Positions 63,921-64,000 of a stretch of 64,000 nucleotides of DNA are shown in pieces (the first letter of the stretch is position 1; every line of letters starts with the position of its first letter). The translations under genes were made by a program, and so were the position numbers. The stretch is from assembly GCF_037975245.1 (NCBI RefSeq), contig NC_092575.1, positions 1,377,001 through 1,441,000 of the forward strand. Direction: 5' to 3'. A model generated the notes under the pieces. That model did no database searches. It was not told the origin of the DNA and saw only the letters and a list, made by a program, of their open reading frames with translations. Origin of the DNA: Apostichopus japonicus (lineage: Eukaryota > Echinodermata > Holothuroidea > Aspidochirotida > Stichopodidae).

Positions 63921-64000
63921 TGGCTAATGTAGCATCAATGCTAATAAGATGGATCAAGTGCCTTGCTATGAAAAAATGTTTAAAGGTAAAAAGACAAAAA

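Noticed and set aside
63331-63957. 208-codon proline-rich antisense frame
   Set aside because: A ~29-bp minisatellite kept open by lack of stops in its unit; indels between units would shift any real reading.

Overview
This window is eukaryotic nuclear DNA from an animal. AT-rich sequence, long GT-AG introns, (TA)n microsatellites, poly-G/C runs, minisatellites and many transposon remnants fill most of it. The gene and repeat content (one Mondo-type glucose-responsive bHLH-ZIP gene, an intronless orphan class A GPCR, and DIRS, Penelope and CR1/L2/Rex1-like elements) suggests an invertebrate deuterostome, most likely an echinoderm. That assignment is inference; no species marker was found.

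Layout. 1-4.6 kb: one internal coding exon of an unidentified proline/serine/basic-rich protein on the minus strand (2952-3830), set between two (TA)n tracts. 4.6-6.5 kb: a non-autonomous DNA transposon with CAGGCGCG/CGCCCCTG ends and a 5-bp duplication. 11.2-12.4 kb: a complete single-exon GPCR on the plus strand. 14.1-19.7 kb: a nested transposon cluster. A 0.9-kb long-TIR element was split by a 3.6-kb hAT-like element. That element carries a decayed Penelope-like retroelement with an inverted partial copy, and two further hAT-type elements with exact 8-bp duplications lie inside it.

20.7-58.2 kb: a Mondo-family (MondoA/ChREBP, MLXIP/MLXIPL) gene on the plus strand. I reconstructed 18 coding exons by splice sites and reading phase. 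From the ATG at 20874 they sum to 3366 nt (1121 codons plus stop) with all junction phases compatible. In order they encode the N-terminal Mondo conserved regions, a 498-codon glutamine-rich exon, a bHLH-leucine zipper and the C-terminal dimerisation/cytoplasmic-localisation domain. The start region has a perfect CRE octamer, a YY1-like site and a short uORF. Introns carry an antisense CR1/L2/Rex1-like LINE fragment (intron 1), a 15-copy ~92-bp minisatellite (intron 2), a 6.35-kb DIRS-type tyrosine-recombinase retroelement with inverted terminal repeats and an internal complementary region (intron 6), and a 53-bp minisatellite that starts at the exon 13 donor (intron 13).

58.2-64 kb: 3' UTR and downstream sequence with small duplications, poly-G runs and a ~29-bp G-rich minisatellite (63.36-63.92 kb).

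The host genes do not form an obvious pathway together. Mondo would act as a cytoplasm-to-nucleus sugar sensor with an Mlx partner not in this window; the GPCR is a separate membrane receptor. The most notable points are the stratified transposon nest, the textbook DIRS junction structure, the His-to-Asn change at a DNA-contact position of the Mondo basic region, and the unusual density of the self-complementary word TACTGTACAGTA across Mondo introns 1-2.
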